From: Triplophysa rosa
Taxonomy: Eukaryota; Chordata; Actinopteri; Cypriniformes; Nemacheilidae
Direction of reading: 5' to 3'
Assembly (NCBI RefSeq): GCF_024868665.1
Contig: NC_079894.1
Coordinates: forward strand, 6,039,426 to 6,103,425
Length of the DNA stretch: 64,000 nucleotides
The notes below the pieces were generated by a model. That model saw only the letters and a program-made list of their open reading frames with translations. It searched no databases and had not been told where the DNA came from. Each line of letters begins with the position of its first letter. Within the stretch, counting starts at the first letter, position 1. Below, piece after piece: positions 36,895-49,300 of the stretch. The position numbers and the translations under genes were made by a program.

Positions 36895-38981
36895 ACAAAC
36901 AGATATTTGCTCTACATTTGCTTTTAAAGAGATAAACTGTTAAAAACTTAATTAACCCATTTAGACAGCCTTACTTTGTGGTACTTTTGACTGCTCGAAG
37001 TGCTGAATGTACTAAAGATATACTAGAAAAATAGTATCATTTTGTGCTGAAAGTCTTAGAAGTTTATGGCATGATGGTGGTCATGTCGTTTTTGTCATTT
37101 TGAATCCTTGTTATTATGCAACTGTGCTGAGAACTTTCTTACTCATAACAAAGACATCTCATGCCCGCAAATGCATGTCTGCCAATTACTGCTCGCAGAC
37201 CTCTGACTGTCCCCGTCCTGCAAACTCAGCATAATGAACATAAACAACGGTGTCACTACAGGAACCCAGAGAGGGAAATGAATCATTACGTAAGGTCAGG
37301 CAGAAAGGAAGTGAAACTTGCTTTTCCCCCTAATCTTATGAAATTTCTTACACTTAAAGAAACAGATACATGGGAATGTCAAAGGGTGGCTATATGTTTT
37401 TTGACCTGCTTAAAACAGAAGAAAACGGCAAGCATTATTTAAAAAAATAAAATAATTTTTGGAGTAAACATTGAAATACATTTTTGAATAATTAAATGCA
37501 TGAGTGCAAATCTAAAAACAAACAAATAACACTCAACCAAAGGTATCCTGGTAATTTAATGTTTTTGGACACAGCAATACTGCTCCACCACAACAAGGCA
37601 TTACAGTTCATTCAGATCTCAGATCAGATTTTAGCAGTACACGTATTCCCTGGACTTCAAACCTGTGATCTTGGCTGTCATCCATGACTATTTATCCCAG
37701 TTTTTAATAGGGAAATGAGCATGCCTGCTTAGATCATAGCTGTTGTATGTTTAAACACACGTACAAGCATAAGGAAATATATTGCAGTGATTATAATGTA
37801 GTTTTCCTGTTAAGCATTTAAACATCATTTGATATTGCAGGCATGACTTCTAAGAATTAACACAATACTGCTTATCATCTGTCCTTTTTCGCTGAAAGGA
37901 AAACACACCTCTATGAATCCCTCTCCAGGAAAACCGGAATTTAGAATTTTTCCATGCACTCGCCTGTCATGAACGCTTTCTCCACACCACTGTCAATCCC
38001 ACAATCTACCCCGAGAGCGTGGCTCTGACCTTCAGAGGACTGAATTTAAAACACTTGCACACCTTCACTCAAGATTCATGGTACCAAAACAAACGTTTGC
38101 TTTGTTGCTTTCTTCAGCTATTATAACATTTTCTAAACATGAACCAGCATGTGCATTTAACAAAGCATGTAAATGTACTGTATGTAAAAATGATGTACAA
38201 CCTAATAATGTGAATAACTTGCAGACAAATCTTTAAATAGAAAAAAGAGAGATAAGTATTTAAAATGACATGGATCATAATATCTTCAATATTAGTATTA
38301 TTAAACTAATATATTTAAGTAATAATAAACTATTCCTATCCCACAAGTAAAACACATTTCTCTAATACAGTAAAAAGCTGTATCGCCATAAGTTTATGTC
38401 AGGATAAGTGGAAAAATGAATACGGCATAACAGGAAAGGTGGGCATCCCGATCGTAAATTTTAAGAGGCATTATTTTCATTATGTTAGCATTGTGCTTGC
38501 TGACATGACAGAACTATGGCAGTGTTCCACATGCGCCATGTATGATTTAAGAGGTAAAACGATTATACATTTCTGAATGGGACTGTATATGTTTACAGGT
38601 GAATTATCAGTTGACTATCAGGTGGATTATGCTGAATTGATAAAGATCTTTATCTGAAAACAGTCAAGTCTGGGATAGCTGCTCGCATCATTTTTCATCA
38701 TTATCATTATCATTATATAATGCTTCTGCTTCATGTATACGACAGACAGTTATTCAGACTAACAGTTAAGTTCACAGAGATATTTTTAATAACAGTGAAG
38801 ATGTCTCCACTTCCAGAAAGACCTCGTGATTACTTTCAACATTTCTGAAAAAAGAGCCATGTGACAGGATATAATTCTGATTGGGACAATTGAACCGCTT
38901 TAAAAAGCGGGTCAGCGTGAGCAATGTGTAGCACAGACTGCACTGAAGATAACCCATGAGCATCACACAGTTTTGGGGATC

Positions 38982-40317
38982 ATGAAGATGAAAATAGTTC
39001 GAGTTGTTATTTTGCTTTTATTAGATCTGTCAAACTGCTTGGCACAGTCAGGTGTGTAATTTCTCTCTTTTTTAATCAAACTGAAATTATTGAAATGAAT
39101 AATTCCTTTTTTTCTAAATACTATTATTGTTAATATTATTAATATTATTTTAAAAAACAGTTACTGTTTAGAAAATTCTAACAAATATTTATATCATTTC
39201 CCCAAACTTTGTGCAGTTTTTTATGGTAAATAAAAAATCTTCTTTCCTTATTTTTTTGTGCAGATGGAAACTTTTTAATATATAGCGTGCATTATAACAA
39301 ATGCTTCACAAACTCTGTGTCTTTCACAAGCCTTTCTTATTGTGACCCACATGCCAAATCACAACAGTTCCGCTGGATTTCAAACGATCGCATTTTGAAC
39401 ATTATCACATCAAAATGCCTGGGTGTGGGTAGTAAGACAGTAGGCAGAACACTTCAGTGGTTAAAGTGTGAAGAAAACAATAAACTGCAGGAGTGGGAAT
39501 GCATCGGTGATTCATTACTTCGTTTAAAGAATGAATCCCTGTACCTTATTGCAAGTGATAATGGTGTGCCATTCATCTCCAATAACAATGGAACAAGGAG
39601 CAAATGGACAATTCATGGAACGCAGAACAGTATTTGTTCTCGGCCCTATGAAGGTACGTGAATTAAGGTGTTGACTGAATTTGGCATGAAGTTCCACTGC
39701 TTGTTTTTTAGCTCACTTTGATAAAACATGGTGCTAATAATACCATGATTATGCATTTAATTCTCTGACAGAGAACAAACACAATGATAAGACTGAATGT
39801 GCTGTAAGTCAATTTATATGAAAGTGTCCGACAAATGTGTGTTTTTTAGTTACTGTAGGAAGTCTGGCTTGCAAGGACAAAAATTATAACATTTTATGAA
39901 AGTATTTAGATTTTTTCCCATTTTTGGTGATACTTTTAAGTCAAAGACCAACCCAGTTTGACCATTTAACATGTTAACCATGATCTATCGTACTGTTGCC
40001 TTTCAATTGTCCACTGCATTAATCACGAAAAACAGTCCTGGATGTAATCTGATTTATTGTTTTTGTTCAATTCAGTTTATTGTGCCTTTTTGTGGTTCGA
40101 AATGCTTATCAAATGTTAATTCTTAATTTCTCTCTTGCAGAAGTGTACACAATCGATGGAAATGCATTTGGGCGCCCATGCTATTTTCCTTTTAAATTTG
40201 AGAACAAATGGTATTCAGATTGTACGAAAGATGGTGCCCAGAGTCAACGTCTATGGTGTTCAGTTGAGTCTAACTACAAAGATAAGCAACTGTGGGGCTA
40301 CTGTCCAACACCTGACA
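38982..40317 (+). CDS. mrc1: mrc1 exons 1-3: signal, ricin-B, FNII
   Basis: Exons 38982-39051 (signal peptide; the second ATG at 38988 is also possible), 39264-39653 (whole Cys-rich ricin-B domain, with [16 protein letters not shown]), 40141-40317 (FNII: C..PF.F...WYSDCT......WC.........GYC). Borders are GT-AG, phase 1 throughout. Confidence 0.93.
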
Positions 40318-43300
40318 GTAAGTTTCCTTTTGTCGTGGCAAAATCGATCGCCCAATGTAGAAAGAAATCGTGAAGACCAACGTGCCAGGTTTTTAAGAGT
40401 TTCAATCTTTATTTGCTCGAGCAAGCAAAGTGAGACGCACAGAGTTCATCTGAAGATGTCCAACGAATACATATCTGACTCAATCTTTTATACAGTAACC
40501 TCAAGGTTTTTTTCACAGTGTTAACCAATCATGCTTCGCCTGACATCACCTTCTACCAATCAGGTTTCACATGATATCACCTTTTTTGTTAGTCCACCCT
40601 CTTTCTGAGTCGCCACCATTATATCTTACTCAGGTCTCTACCAGCCACAGTTATATGAACTATGCTTGAACCAACTAATGTCGGCAAAGTGTATGTGTAT
40701 TTGTAATGTTAAGCAGATGCCTAATAGTGCTGCTTGGTGCTCAACGTGGGGCCCATAACCTTTGACCCATGACGCCCATAGCCTTTGCTATGAGGCTCAT
40801 AGCCTTTGCTATATCGGAGAAGTGTATGAAACCTATAACTAACTTAAATGTATTATTTCGTATAAGAAACTCAATACTATAATAGAAAAACCACCATACT
40901 TTCCCATCTGTCAACGTGATGCCATCTTTATAGAGTATATTAATAATGCTGTTTTTACAGTAAAACATTGCTTCTACATATTCATGGGTAGCTATGTTTT
41001 TACAGATACTTTCTGGTCCAAAAATCCTCTGACAAACGTCTATTATCAGCTGAATGATAAGTCGGCCCTGACGTGGCATCAAGCAAGAAAGAGCTGTCAG
41101 CAGCAGGGGGCGGAACTACTGAGTGTTTCTGAACCTCACGAACACACCTTTGTGTCAGGTACTGTACAGAGACGCTGTGTATGGGCTGGTTGCACAACTA
41201 GCGAATTGAACTGATCATCACTAAGGCCGTTTTTAATCAAATAGAAATAGATTAATGAAGAAATTTAAAAGTTCAAATTAATCCTTTTTTTGTTATTGTT
41301 GTTTGTCTGTCAGCGAGGCAGCAGTTCAGAAGACTTTTAACTATGAAGCTTCAGTGTTTAAGAAATAGGCTACTGTACACGTGGTAATGATATGTGTGAG
41401 AGATATCTAAAGACGTCTCACTTTTTTAACTGTCTCAAAATATTGACCAGGAATGATTCTGAAGACACAAGATTCACTGTGGACAGGACTGAATAAATTA
41501 GACGTGTCCAGTGGATGGCAGTGGAGCAATGGACAGCCTTTACGTTATCTGAAATGGAGCAGTGGTAAGACTGAACAACTCTGAAAAAAAAATGAATGGG
41601 AGGAATCATAATGCTTAATGTGGTGCTTTTTAAAATCAGTATCAAAGTTAAAAGGGTTGCATGCGCATTTACTGTTTACTCTAGAAAGTTTGCTACGTTC
41701 CATCAGTGTACATTGCATAGAGAAAAACATGCAATGACACCATGTATTTTAAAATATCCTTTTTATTTGATTTATTCATGTATCTATTATTATTATTATT
41801 TATTATAATGCATGTAAAGCTGCTTTGCAACAATGAAAATTGTGAAAAGTGCTATATAAATAAAATTGAAAATAAATGTTTATTTCTCACTGGGTTAGCT
41901 GAAGAAGCAAACTTTTTGGCAGCATTTTATATTTCTGAGGAAGAATTTGGGGGATTTTGCTGCATAAAAATGCATAAATCTCCATGCAACAATGGACACA
42001 AGTTAACAGTGACTTATCACATCCTAGATGTTTCTTTAGTTTGTTGTTCTCAGTACCTAAAACAATTACAATTCAAAAACTAATAATTTCATTCTTTGCC
42101 AAAGGATTCCCAACAACACAACCAGACTATAGCTGTGGTGTCCTGCGAACTCAATACAGTTCTGAGTGGACAAATGAGCGTTGTTCAAACAGGCATGGGT
42201 ACATCTGCCAAAGAGGCCACTCTGTTCCTACTGTCCCACCAGGTGTGGTTTTCATTCACTCCTTTCATTTATAAAACGTTCAAATCATGACTTGTTTTGG
42301 TTGCTAGGATTGTTTTCTTTGTGTATGGATAGTGGTGCACACTGGTTTTTGCCAAAGCCCATGGATTCCATATTCAGGCCATTGTTATCTCCTCCATCGC
42401 AACAAGAAAACTTGGCTGGAGGCTCGAGGTGCCTGTCTACGGGAAGGAGGAGACCTGCCGAGTGTTCTGAACACGGAGGAGCAAAGCTTTGTCATCACAC
42501 AACTTGGATACTGTGAGTTTTGAATGTTTGTGACGTTAGACGTTTTGCTGCATGCGTTTGAGAGTCAGTAATCTCAGTCACTGTTCTCAGTAAAGACAGA
42601 TGAGCTGTGGATTGGTTTCAATGATCGTAAAACTCAAATGCTGTTTGAGTGGAGTGACCAGTCCAGCGTGCCGTTCGCATCATGGGAGGTGGGAGAGCCG
42701 AGTCACAACGCTGTTCATGCGGAGGACTGTGTCTTAATGAGAGGAGAGGTAAAATAATGTTCTTCATAAACAGGAACAAAAACCCTGCATAATCTGTGTA
42801 TCATTTCATAGGTCATTTTGTAGTCTAGATTATTTGTAGTGTTGTTTTGGTTGCTGACCTTTAGCACAATGGCTGTTTCTCCTTTAGGAGGGAAAGTGGG
42901 CAGATGAAATTTGTGAGCGCAAACATGGGTTCATCTGTAAGAAGAAAACCAGCTCCACGGCCTCTAATAATGACACTGTTGTGACAAGCCCAGGCTGTAA
43001 AACCGTATGTGTTTGTATAGAAATGATCATTACAGAAGTGTGATGGCTCTCCTGTTTTTGCCAAGTGGTTGATGTCCTTAGGGCAACATCATGTTGAGAA
43101 ATACGTTTACAGTTTATTTTAAGTTTAATCTTCCAACCAGGATTAAGTGCTTCTAGACCATTGTTTTTCACTTATCATTTCCCTCTAATTTTAGGGGTAA
43201 GTTATGGTTAGGGTTGGGGTTTGGTGTGGGTTAGGGTTTTATTGCCCTGAGGACATCAACCACTTGGCAAAATCAGGTCGAGCGAAGTGTGATATATTCA

Positions 43301-46300
43301 ATGTATTATGAACACTTTGCGTATGAGCACCACTACAAGATCCAAGTGTTAAAGATGTTAAGAGATGTTTTGTTTTGATTTTTAAAGGGTTGGTCCAGGT
43401 ATGGGTACTACTGTTACATGGCTGGATCTGAGACAAAGACTTTTGAGGAGGCGAAACAGATGTGTGAAAAAGCTGGCTCTCATCTGGTTGATATTGCATC
43501 CAGGTTATAGGAACACAATTGCTTTTTCATTTCAGCATTTGACAATTTTTCATTACATTGACTAAAGCGTTGAACATTAAATCTTGACATAAAGAACTGT
43601 AATAATAATTCAACGTAATAATTGAATTAGCAAAAAAAATCATGCATTCCAAGTAATATTAAGCAAACTGCAGTTGGGTTGTTTTGATTTTGAAGTTACA
43701 ACAACTCAAAAGAAAATACAACTGACTAACACAATGAAACACAATAAATACATGATTTTTTAATTAGTTTTAAAACGGAGTTATCTGTTTTGCAAATAAA
43801 CTCTTCAGTCATAAATTATTTTAACTAGAAGTGTCTGTAGTAGGTAGTATAAGATAGTATACGTTATTATATAGTATATATTTATACAGTGAGGGAAATA
43901 AGTATTTGATCCCCTGCTGATTTTGTAAGTTTGCCTACTTACAAACAAATGAAGGGTCTATAATTTTTATGGTGGGTTTATTTTAACTGATAGACACAGA
44001 ATATTAAAAAAAATCAGGGGAAAAAAATGTTATATAAAGGTTATAAATTGATTTGCATTTCAGTCAGTGAAATAAGTATTTGATCCCCAAGCAAAACATA
44101 ACTTTGTACTTTGTGGAGAAACCCTTGTTGGCAAGCACAGAGGTCAGACATTTCTGATAGTTGGTCACCAGGTTTGCACATGTGTCCGGATACATTTAGT
44201 CCACTCCTCTGTCAATCTTTAAGGTTTCTTGGCTGTCGCTCAGCAAATTGGAGTTTTAGCCTCCTTCACAGAGGTTCTATAGGACTAGGGTCTAGAGACT
44301 GGCTAGGACATTTAATGTGCTTCTCCTTAAGCCACTATTTGGTTGTCTTGGCAATATGTTTTGCGTCTTTGTCATGTTAAAGGCTCATCCATGACCCATC
44401 TTCAGTGACCTAGTTAAGGGGAGGAGGTTCTCGTCCAAGATTTTACGGTACATGGGCCCGTCCCTCAGCCCCTCAATGCGGTGAAGTCATCCTGTATACC
44501 TGTAGCAGAGAAAAAGCCCTAAAGCAGAATGTTTCCAACACTGTGCTTCTCTGTAGACATGATGTTCTTGGGCTCATAGTCAGCATTTCTCTCCCTCCAA
44601 ACACAGGAGTCCATTTTGGTCTCACAGCAGTGCCAGCACTTTCGCCAAAGCCTTTTCTGAATCATTTTGATGTTCATTGTCAAACTTAAGACGAGCCAGG
44701 CGGGCCTTCTTGGGCAGGAGGACCTTGCGGGTGCTTCAGGATTTCAGTCTACTGTGGCATAGCGTGTTACCAATGTGTTACCAATGTTTTGCTTGCTAAC
44801 TGTGTTCCCAACTGTCTTGAAATCATTAACAGGCTTCTTCCGTGTAGTTCTGGGCTGATCTTTAACATTTCTCATGATCATCTTTACCCCATTGGGGAAA
44901 TATTGCAGGGAGCTCCAGAACAAGGGCATTTGATAGTTATTTTGTATATCTTCTATTTCCAAATAATCACACCAACAGTTGTCTCCTTCTCACCAAGCTT
45001 CTGTCTGTAGCCTATTCAAGGTTTGTGCAGGTCTCCAATCTTGTCGCTGACATCCTTTAAAACCTATTTGGTCTGGACCATGGTGTTGGAGAGGTTGAAC
45101 TGGAAGATACAGATTCTGTTGGCAGGCATCTTTTATATACATAACAAGCTGATTTAGGAGTACTTTCTTAAAGTGACAGGACTAATCTGTGGTCCATATA
45201 GGCACATAACCAATCTGTGGAGCCAGAATTCTTGCTAGTTGGTAGGGGATCAAATACTTATTTCACTGACTGAAATGCAAATCAATTTATAACCTTTATA
45301 TAACATTTTTTTCCCCAGATTTTTTTAAATATTCTGTGTCTATCAGTTAAAATAAACCCACCATAAAAATTATAGACCCTTCATTTGTTTGTAAGTAGGC
45401 AAACTTACAAAATCAGCAGGGGATCAAATACTTATTTCCCTCACTGTATATAGTAAAAGATAATATATTCTAAATTTAAGAAGCTCAGAATTAAAGAAAG
45501 CTGTTTCCAAGATCATTCCTCCATCAAAGACATTAAATACTTCCTATAATCTGCCATTTTTCCCCATTAGGGTTGAAAACGCATTCCTAGTTAGTTTAGT
45601 TGGAGCACGACCAGAGAAGTACTTCTGGACCGGGCTGTCCAATCAAAAGGATCTGCACACTTTTGAATGGACCAACACTAAGAAAGTTCCGTTTACTAAT
45701 TTTAATGCTGGGATGCCAGGTACAGTATAACACTGCACAGTACTATGATTGAAACAAGAATGTTACGCTAGTGTAATCATGTGTGATACATATATTTTTT
45801 GTCTAAATAAACAGGAAGGAAACAAGGCTGCGTTACCATGACGACGGGATTGCTTGCTGGACTTTGGGATGTGTTTAGCTGCTCAAATAAGGAAAAATAC
45901 ATCTGCAAACAACCAGCTGAGGGACTGGTTACAACTCAAGCACCACCAAGCACACCTGCTCTAGGCTGTAGTGAAGGTTGGATACCAGTTGGAACTAGAG
46001 ACATTTGTGTCAAGGTAAAATGACAGTAGACCACAAACATGACAGTAATGTAATTTTGCCAAAAAGAGGATGTAATACAGTGTTCTGGATGGAATGTAAA
46101 TGTGTAAGAGACAGTGGAGGTATAACAGTACAAAGCCAGGGCTGATTTGATCTGATCTGAATTTTAAAGAGAGGAAGGTCTCTGTCTCATTAGCTTAAAG
46201 GTGATAAAAAAGCCATGTGCCTGCATGATGGGTCCTAAGAAAATTGTGTATACAGAGAATAGCAGTGTTCCAAGCATTGATCCTTGAGGAACCCCAGTGA

Positions 46301-49300
46301 TCATATGATTTGGACAACTCCCCTCCCCCCTTTAATACCCTTAAGGGGAATTTAAACCAATAATTTAAAGTTCCCCACCAATTAGAGTGTGGGATTTGGA
46401 GGATCTGATGATTAGTTGTGTCAAAAGCTGCAGGTAGATTTAGCAGAATGAGGGCTTAAGAGACTGATAACAGGGTGGTCTCTGATGAATGGTTGCTCTT
46501 AAAGCCTAATTACTTGTCATTTTGCTGTAGATGGGAGGAGTGAGAAAGGTCTGTACTGTAGTTGTTTAGAAGCGAAGGATCGAGTGTAGGTTTTTTAGGA
46601 GTGGAGTAACCCAAGCCTGCTTAGATGTAGTGGAGAAAGTGCCAGTGAGGAGGGAAAGTAAATAATGTGTGTGAGTGATGGGAGGGAATCACATTGAGGG
46701 GGCAGGTAGTAGGGTGACTGGAAGGGAAGTGTTGACATTTCAGCATCAGGAAGTGTAGAGAACGTTGGGAATGTGGCTTTGGGTGGCCTACTGTATGTCT
46801 AATGGTTTGTGGTGTTAAGGACTGGCTGCTGATGGTTGTGGTTTTCTTTGTGAAATCTGCAGTCATCAGCTTTTAAAGAGGAAGTGGAGAAGGATGGGGC
46901 GGGATTAAGGGTTTTAAGGTTTTGTATGTGTCTGTCCTATTGCCAATCTTGCCAATTTTTTGCATTGTGGACACTGGCAGAAAAGGAGGAGTGTATTGAC
47001 TGATACAGTACTTACTGAGGTCAGTGGTAATTTTCTCTCCGTTTGTTCACGAAGGACATCAGAGAACCCAGGGTTGGAAGCAGTAGCACGAGCTGGTCTG
47101 GAGAAGAAATGGCAAAGGATAGCACATCTGTCACGGTCCCACCGTCTTGTTTATGAAATTCTAGTCGTGTGGTGGGATCGGGGCAGAGTCCTTAGGTTAT
47201 GTGTGGAGAGAAACATATTGTTGTCCGTTTGACAATAATATACGTTCTCTCCAGTGTCTTGTCATTGGCCACATTCCTCTCGTTTCCTTGTCATCTTCCC
47301 CTGAGTGTTTAATTACCCACACCTGCCCCGTGTCATTATCCCTTGTTTGTCTTACCTATATATACCCTCATGTTTCTTTGTCCTGTGTTCGGTCATTGTG
47401 TTTGGTGCGTGTGCTATGTGCTGTCTTGTTCTCGTCCAGCGTTAGTATTATTGCCTGTTCCTGTTGTATTGTGAGTCTAGTCAAGTAAGTCTTTTAGTGT
47501 TTAGTTATAGTTTGTCAAGTGTTTCTCAGTTTAGTCCAGTTTTAGTCAGTCTATGTTCTGTTTGAGTTGTTTCTTGTTTTCTTGATTTACCCCATCGTGG
47601 GTCTTTGTTTTGTGTTTATTTTCTGTTAAATAAAGCTTTCTGTTAACCCCTTCATCCCCGCTGCCTGCAACTGGGTTCTTTCACCTCGATCTTGACAGAA
47701 TGACCGAACCATTTCAGAACCCAGCGGGCAGCAAAATGGACGGCACGGCGTCGTCCTCGTGGGCTGCCCAAGCCCACTTGCTGCTGGGGTTCCGTCAGGG
47801 GAGTTACGGGAACCGGGAGTTCGCCGGGGCATTCTCGACGGTGGCGAGGACGTCTGAGTTTGGCGAGGCGGAGTTGAAGGCGATCTTCAACTGCTGCCTC
47901 ACTCAGCGCCTCGCCCCGTCGGAGAAGAGGCTGCTGGCTCCCCTTGGGTTCGCGGACATGGTGAGGTTCGTGGCCAACCGGGACGGTCCCGAGGGTGAGG
48001 TTCCACTCGGAGCCCTCGCCCCATGGTCGACCGCTCCGGAGGGCCTTGTCCTGGCTGCCCGGGGGGACTCAGTACCCTTCGGCTTGAGTTCCACGGCCCC
48101 CGGTTCTCCTGGCGGCGCCTGTGGCGAGTGGGTGAGGTGTGACCCGGGGATGACGTCTGCGGTCTCCACCGACGCAGAACTCCCTCCGGTCCCCATGGTT
48201 CTGCCTAAGTTGGCTATGGATCCGGTGGTGCAGAGAAGGAGGGAGAGGCGCAGCGGAGGAGCGTCCAGTCCGGTGCAGCCGGCGTCCAGTCCGGTGGTCC
48301 AGCCGGCGTCCAGTCCGGTGATCCAGCCGGCGTCCAGTCCGGTGATCCAGCCGGCGTCCAGTCCGGTGATCCAGCCGGCGTCCAGTCCGGTGATCCAGCC
48401 GGCCTTCCAGCCGGCGTCAAGCCATGTCCAGCCGGCCTTCCAGCCGGCGTCAAGCCGGCCTTCCAGCCGGCGTCAAGCCCTGTCCAGCTGGCCCCTGGGA
48501 AACTGCCAGGGCCAAGACTGTCCCCCCGAGGACTCCCCCTAAGTCCCCCAGGACTCCGCGCTCTCGAGCAGAGTCCTTAGGTTATGTGTGGAGAGAAACA
48601 TATTGTTGTCCGTTTGACAATAATATACGTTCTCTCCAGTGTCTTGTCATTGGCCCCATTACTCTCGTTTCCTTGTCAGGGGAAGATGAGTGTTTAATTA
48701 CCCACACCTGCCCCGTGTCATTATCCCTTGTTTGTCTTACCTATATATACCCTCATGTTTCTTTGTCCTGTGTTCGGTCATTGTGTTTGGTGCGTGTGCT
48801 ATGTGCTGTCTTGTTCTCGTCCAGCGTTAGTATTATTGCCTGTTCCTGTTGTATTGTGAGTCTAGTCAAGTAAGTCTTTTAGTGTTTAGTTAGTTTGTCA
48901 AGTGTTTCTCAGTTTAGTCCAGTTTTAGTCAGTCTATGTTCTGTTTGAGTTGTTTCTTGTTTTCTTGATTTACCCCATCGTGGGTCTTTGTTTTGTGTTT
49001 ATTTTCTGTTAAATAAAGCTTTCTGTTAACCCCTTCATCCCCGCTGCCTGCAACTGGGTTCTTTCACCTCGATCTTGACAACATCCAGCTTCTAAAAAAC
49101 GTTATTCAGCTGACCTTAAAGGGATAGTTTACCCAAAATTAAAATTATGTCATAATTTACTCGTCCTCAAGTTGTTTCAAACTCATATATATTTTATTGT
49201 TATTGCACAAAGAAAGAAAGCTTTTCTGATTGTAACCAAACAGTCCTGGGTCACTATTGACTACCATAATAGGAAAATAAACTGCTATAGTAGTCCATAG

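Larger units (their letters stand above)
35479..38981. promoter_or_regulatory. shared divergent intergenic region malrd1 / mrc1
   Basis: 3.5 kb separate the two start codons. It contains the F1 MITE at 35722-35991 and a foldback at 36539-36894. The rest (36895-38880) shows no exon or long frame. Just upstream of mrc1 an A/T box inside the palindrome CCGCTTTAAAAAGCGG (38895-38910) lies about 75 bases before the ATG and could be a TATA element. No CpG island is visible, which fits tissue-restricted genes. Confidence 0.45.
47129..49080 (+). mobile_element. non-autonomous LTR retroelement B
   Basis: The 5' LTR is 47129-47697, the internal part 47698-48566, and the 3' LTR 48567-49080, which lacks its first ~55 bases. 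Perfect TSD ACATC at 47124-47128 and 49081-49085. Same family as element A: LTR wording, ATG two bases after the LTR, same protein. A deletion has joined the internal region (..CTCTCGAG) directly to LTR base ~55 (CAGAGTCC), removing the polypurine tract. It lies in the 3.7-kb mrc1 intron inside CTLD4, sense orientation. Confidence 0.92.

Noticed and set aside
37161..37687. Short plus-strand frames upstream of mrc1 as possible 5' exons
   Set aside because: No signal peptide, and no splice donor in phase with the ricin-B exon. The ATG at 38982 gives a full leader and correct phase.
44111..44380. 89-codon plus-strand frame
   Set aside because: Antisense shadow of the decayed Tc1 transposase.
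47201..47488. Frames [12 protein letters not shown].. recurring in several places
   Set aside because: They lie within the LTRs (U3 hairpin region) and recur only because the LTRs do.
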